DNA of 53,986 bases from an uncultured Cellvibrionales bacterium (GTDB taxonomy: Bacteria; Pseudomonadota; Gammaproteobacteria; Pseudomonadales; Dasaniaceae): NCBI GenBank assembly GCA_913019905.1, contig CAJVZD010000030.1:1-53986 (forward strand), read 5' to 3'. The translations under genes and the position numbers were made by a program. The notes beneath the pieces were generated by a model. The model was not told the origin of the DNA and did not search any database. It worked only from the letters and a program-made list of their open reading frames with translations. This document shows positions 51,825 through 53,986 of the stretch, piece after piece. Each line of letters starts with the position of its first letter. Position 1 is the stretch's first letter.

Positions 51825-52313
51825 TTATTGCTCTCTTAACAAGACTTGTGCTGTGAGAAATTCTTTGGCGGCCTCAGATAGGATTCTGTCCGATAAATAG
51901 TTCTTTCCGGCTGCATGATAGAGCAACCAACCCTGCGTTGTTTGTTCAATTTTTATGACATCTGCCCATAAAAATTGACTTTCAACAGAGGAAGATTTAC
52001 TGCTGACGCCATCTTCATCTATGGTCAATTTCAGATCGGTATTGGCGGCATTACTGATCATTTGTCTGGTTAACCACCAGGACTTTCGAAAGCGGATGCT
52101 TAACGCTTCCAAGGCACCTAGACCAACGATAAACCATGCTGCATAAGGGTTAATCTCCGTAAAAAGAAGAAGAAAAAAGCCCAAAAGTGCGAATACAATA
52201 GACTTGGAATATAGTGTTTTAGCGCTGCTTACAGTAATTGATTCATCAAAGGTTTCGCTATAATGGCTTTTATCTAGTCTGTAAGTTGTCGTATAGGAGA
52301 AGGCTGTGGTCAT
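51825..52313 (-). CDS. YcxB-like membrane protein
   Basis: This 162-residue protein has two adjacent membrane helices at about 38-52 and 56-73 (IVFALLGFFLLLF, AAWFIVGLGALEAL). A C-terminal cytosolic domain of the YcxB type follows (LKLTIDEDGVSSKSSSVESQ, LWADVIKIEQTTQGWLLYH). ATG 52313 gives the usual N-terminus (FSYTTTYRLDKSHYSETFDE). The function of the family is unknown. It stands alone. Confidence 0.75.
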   Translation of the reverse strand: MTTAFSYTTTYRLDKSHYSETFDESITVSSAKTLYSKSIVFALLGFFLLLFTEINPYAAWFIVGLGALEALSIRFRKSWWLTRQMISNAANTDLKLTIDEDGVSSKSSSVESQFLWADVIKIEQTTQGWLLYHAAGKNYLSDRILSEAAKEFLTAQVLLREQ

Positions 52314-52638
52314 TAGAATTTCAGGTCGGGTCAAAGACCCTAGTTTATCGAGAAGTGGCATTGCTTCATAGTTGTTTTAGTCAGTTCTATTGGCTTTTGC
52401 ATGGCGTTATCGTATTTCCAAACCTAAAGCCTTTCATGGATTTATTTTTCTAGTTCTGCTCCGATGACTGGATTCCGCCGGATTCGAGCTGTTAATAAAA
52501 CCTTTGTAGTGATTGTCTCTTTGCGTCAAAAGTGCTGTTCGGTCGATAGACCGAGGTCTTCCAACATGCCTAATTCAACAAGTTGATTGCATTGTCTTCT
52601 ACCAACAACAAGCACGTTAGTTATTTAACTCTTAACCG
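52314..52638. other. intergenic region
   Basis: No supported gene, terminator or repeat is seen here; it separates two leftward genes. Confidence 0.4.
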
Positions 52639-53688
52639 TTACAAACCTAAAAGTAATTTGTTAACCTTATCGTCTGACACCACCGATGCGAAATCATCAA
52701 AGGCTTTTTCGGTCGGGTTAATCAGGTGTTTTTCGATAAAAACGGCACCTTCCTTTGCTCCATCCTCTGGGTGTTTTATGCAACATTCCCATTCCAGTAC
52801 TGCCCAACCCGTAAAACCATATTGGGTGAGTTTACTAAAAATTGCATTGAAGTTAATCTGGCCGTCGCCTAGTGAACGAAACCGACCGGGTCGGTCTTGC
52901 CACGATTGAAAACCGCCATAAACTCCCGATCGCCCCGACGGATTAAATTCCGCATCTTTAACGTGAAAGGCTTTAATTCGTTCGTGATAGATATCGATAA
53001 AGCTGAGATAGTCGAGTTGCTGTAAAACAAAATGGCTTGGATCGTATAAAATATTGGCGCGTGGATGATGGTCAACCTCGTCGAGAAAACGTTCGAAACT
53101 GGCACCGTCGTGTAAGTCTTCGCCGGGGTGCAGTTCATAACAAACGTCAACACCAGCATCGTCGAAAGCGTTTAAAATGGGTAGCCAGCGTTTGGCCAAT
53201 TCCGAGAATCCGAGTTCGACCAAGCCGGCGGGACGTTGTGGCCAAGGATAAAACGTGTGCCACAACAATGCGCCGGAAAAAGTCGCATGAGCTTTCAGGC
53301 CCAGTCGTGCACTGGCTTTGGCTGCAAATTTTAATTGATCGATTGCCCACTGCGTGCGCGCCGGAGGATTATTGCGCAGTGACTCTGGCGCAAAACCATC
53401 AAACATTTGGTCGTACGCCGGATGCACGGCAACTAGCTGCCCCTGAAGATGGGTAGAAATCTCCGTTATCTGCAAGCCCGCGCTAGCAACCGTAGCGTTT
53501 ATTTCATCACAATATTCCTGACTTTGTGCAGCCAGTGATAAATCGATGAACCTGGGGTCAGCGGGTAATTGTATTCCCTTGTAACCCAAGCTGCTGGCCC
53601 ACTGGCATATTGTCGACAAGTCATTGAATGGAGCCTCATCACCGATAAACTGAGCGAGGAATATAGCGGGACCTTTAATTCTTTCCAT
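52639..53688 (-). CDS. sugar phosphate isomerase/epimerase (xylose isomerase-like TIM barrel)
   Basis: This 349-residue cytosolic protein is of the AP-endonuclease-2/xylose-isomerase-like superfamily. Landmarks are CQWASSLGYKGIQLPADPRF, QITEISTHLQGQLVAVHPAY, GVDVCYELHPGEDLHDG, NILYDPSHFVLQQLDYL, RIKAFHVKDAEFNPSGRSG and the final VLEWECC. Glu, Asp, His and Glu residues in these strands form the usual metal site. It lies 18 bases downstream of a Gfo/Idh/MocA gene on the same strand. Such pairs interconvert oxidised or keto sugars, in line with the dehydrogenase operon at 32198-37274. Confidence 0.9.
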   Translation of the reverse strand: MERIKGPAIFLAQFIGDEAPFNDLSTICQWASSLGYKGIQLPADPRFIDLSLAAQSQEYCDEINATVASAGLQITEISTHLQGQLVAVHPAYDQMFDGFAPESLRNNPPARTQWAIDQLKFAAKASARLGLKAHATFSGALLWHTFYPWPQRPAGLVELGFSELAKRWLPILNAFDDAGVDVCYELHPGEDLHDGASFERFLDEVDHHPRANILYDPSHFVLQQLDYLSFIDIYHERIKAFHVKDAEFNPSGRSGVYGGFQSWQDRPGRFRSLGDGQINFNAIFSKLTQYGFTGWAVLEWECCIKHPEDGAKEGAVFIEKHLINPTEKAFDDFASVVSDDKVNKLLLGL

Positions 53689-53706
53689 TGTAATTTTCCT
53701 CGGTTG

Positions 53707-53986
53707 TTATTGTGGTGATTGCTCGGTTGGTGTTGGTGATGTTGAGGGAGATGCTGTTGGTATCGGTAGAAGACTAAATGGGTGCCATTTAACTTCCGAT
53801 TGACTGGCCGCCACCACGTTTTCGATGAACGCCATGCCGCGAACCGCCGCTTCTATACCTGGTACGTCTTTCATAACATCGTCCATTTCTGTGTTATAAA
53901 GCCCGGCTCTCACCTGGCGAGCAAACTGTTTGTAAATATTGGCAAAAGCTTCCAAATAACCTTCCGGGTGACCGGCGGGCGTACGT
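53707..53986 (-). CDS. Gfo/Idh/MocA-family oxidoreductase, C-terminal end only
   Basis: The frame is open from the window edge to a stop at 53707 and ends a NAD(P)-dependent sugar oxidoreductase. RTPAGHPEGYLEAFANIYKQ, then FARQVRAG and DVPGIEAAVRGMAFIENVVA, are typical of the C-terminal domain. The last 19 residues are rich in Pro, Ser and Thr (PTASPSTSPTPTEQSPQ), unusual for this cytosolic family. It is the upstream partner of the isomerase gene 18 bases away. Confidence 0.85.
   Translation of the reverse strand, partial: RTPAGHPEGYLEAFANIYKQFARQVRAGLYNTEMDDVMKDVPGIEAAVRGMAFIENVVAASQSEVKWHPFSLLPIPTASPSTSPTPTEQSPQ

Overview
The window looks like chromosomal DNA of a Gram-negative, heterotrophic, probably marine gammaproteobacterium of the Cellvibrionales type. 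This is an inference from gene content: two large TonB-dependent receptors, FecI/FecR signalling, a SapC-cupin-tryptophan halogenase block, 3-keto-glycoside or sugar-oxidation enzymes, and TolB-N/TPR membrane proteins. No rRNA and no complete tRNA gene is present.

Bases 1-3900 hold a partial CocE/NonD hydrolase, a membrane TPR protein and a small unknown gene. Bases about 4000-20400 are an accessory, rearranged zone. It has small orphan genes, a serine resolvase, a 24/25-bp tandem repeat array with a palindromic core, and a duplicated module built around a one-TM membrane protein with 5' gene remnants and a four-copy dispersed repeat. It also has a decayed IS6-type transposase, a CadC-like wHTH-TPR regulator, a second membrane TPR protein, and three tRNA 3'-end remnants, two followed by intrinsic terminators. 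This is what a much-used integration hot spot looks like after erosion.

Bases 20400-39100 are a carbohydrate region. A FecI-type sigma factor, FecR and an STN-bearing TonB receptor enclose a sugar-porter MFS gene. They are followed by a nucleoside/H+ symporter-type MFS, a GntP gluconate permease, an exported 6-phosphogluconolactonase-like beta-propeller, gluconokinase, an exported GH15-like protein, a lipoprotein sugar isomerase/epimerase, a GMC flavoprotein with its Tat-exported small subunit, an orphan FecI-type sigma factor and a PAS-AraC regulator. Read together these suggest periplasmic release and oxidation of glucose or glucosides, lactone hydrolysis, gluconate uptake by GntP and phosphorylation by GntK.

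Bases 39600-51100 carry a second TonB receptor (no STN domain), then, after a terminator, SapC, a JmjC/cupin_8 protein, two FAD tryptophan-halogenase family proteins, a lipoprotein resembling cytochrome oxidase subunit II that has lost most CuA ligands, and a SCO domain fused to an FG-GAP/UnbV propeller. The last two genes, next to the halogenases, are the most unusual combination in the window. Bases 51200-53986 hold a second IS6 remnant, a YcxB-like protein, a cytosolic-looking sugar phosphate isomerase/epimerase and the 3' end of a Gfo/Idh/MocA oxidoreductase.

All identifications come from reading motifs by eye; no database search was run.
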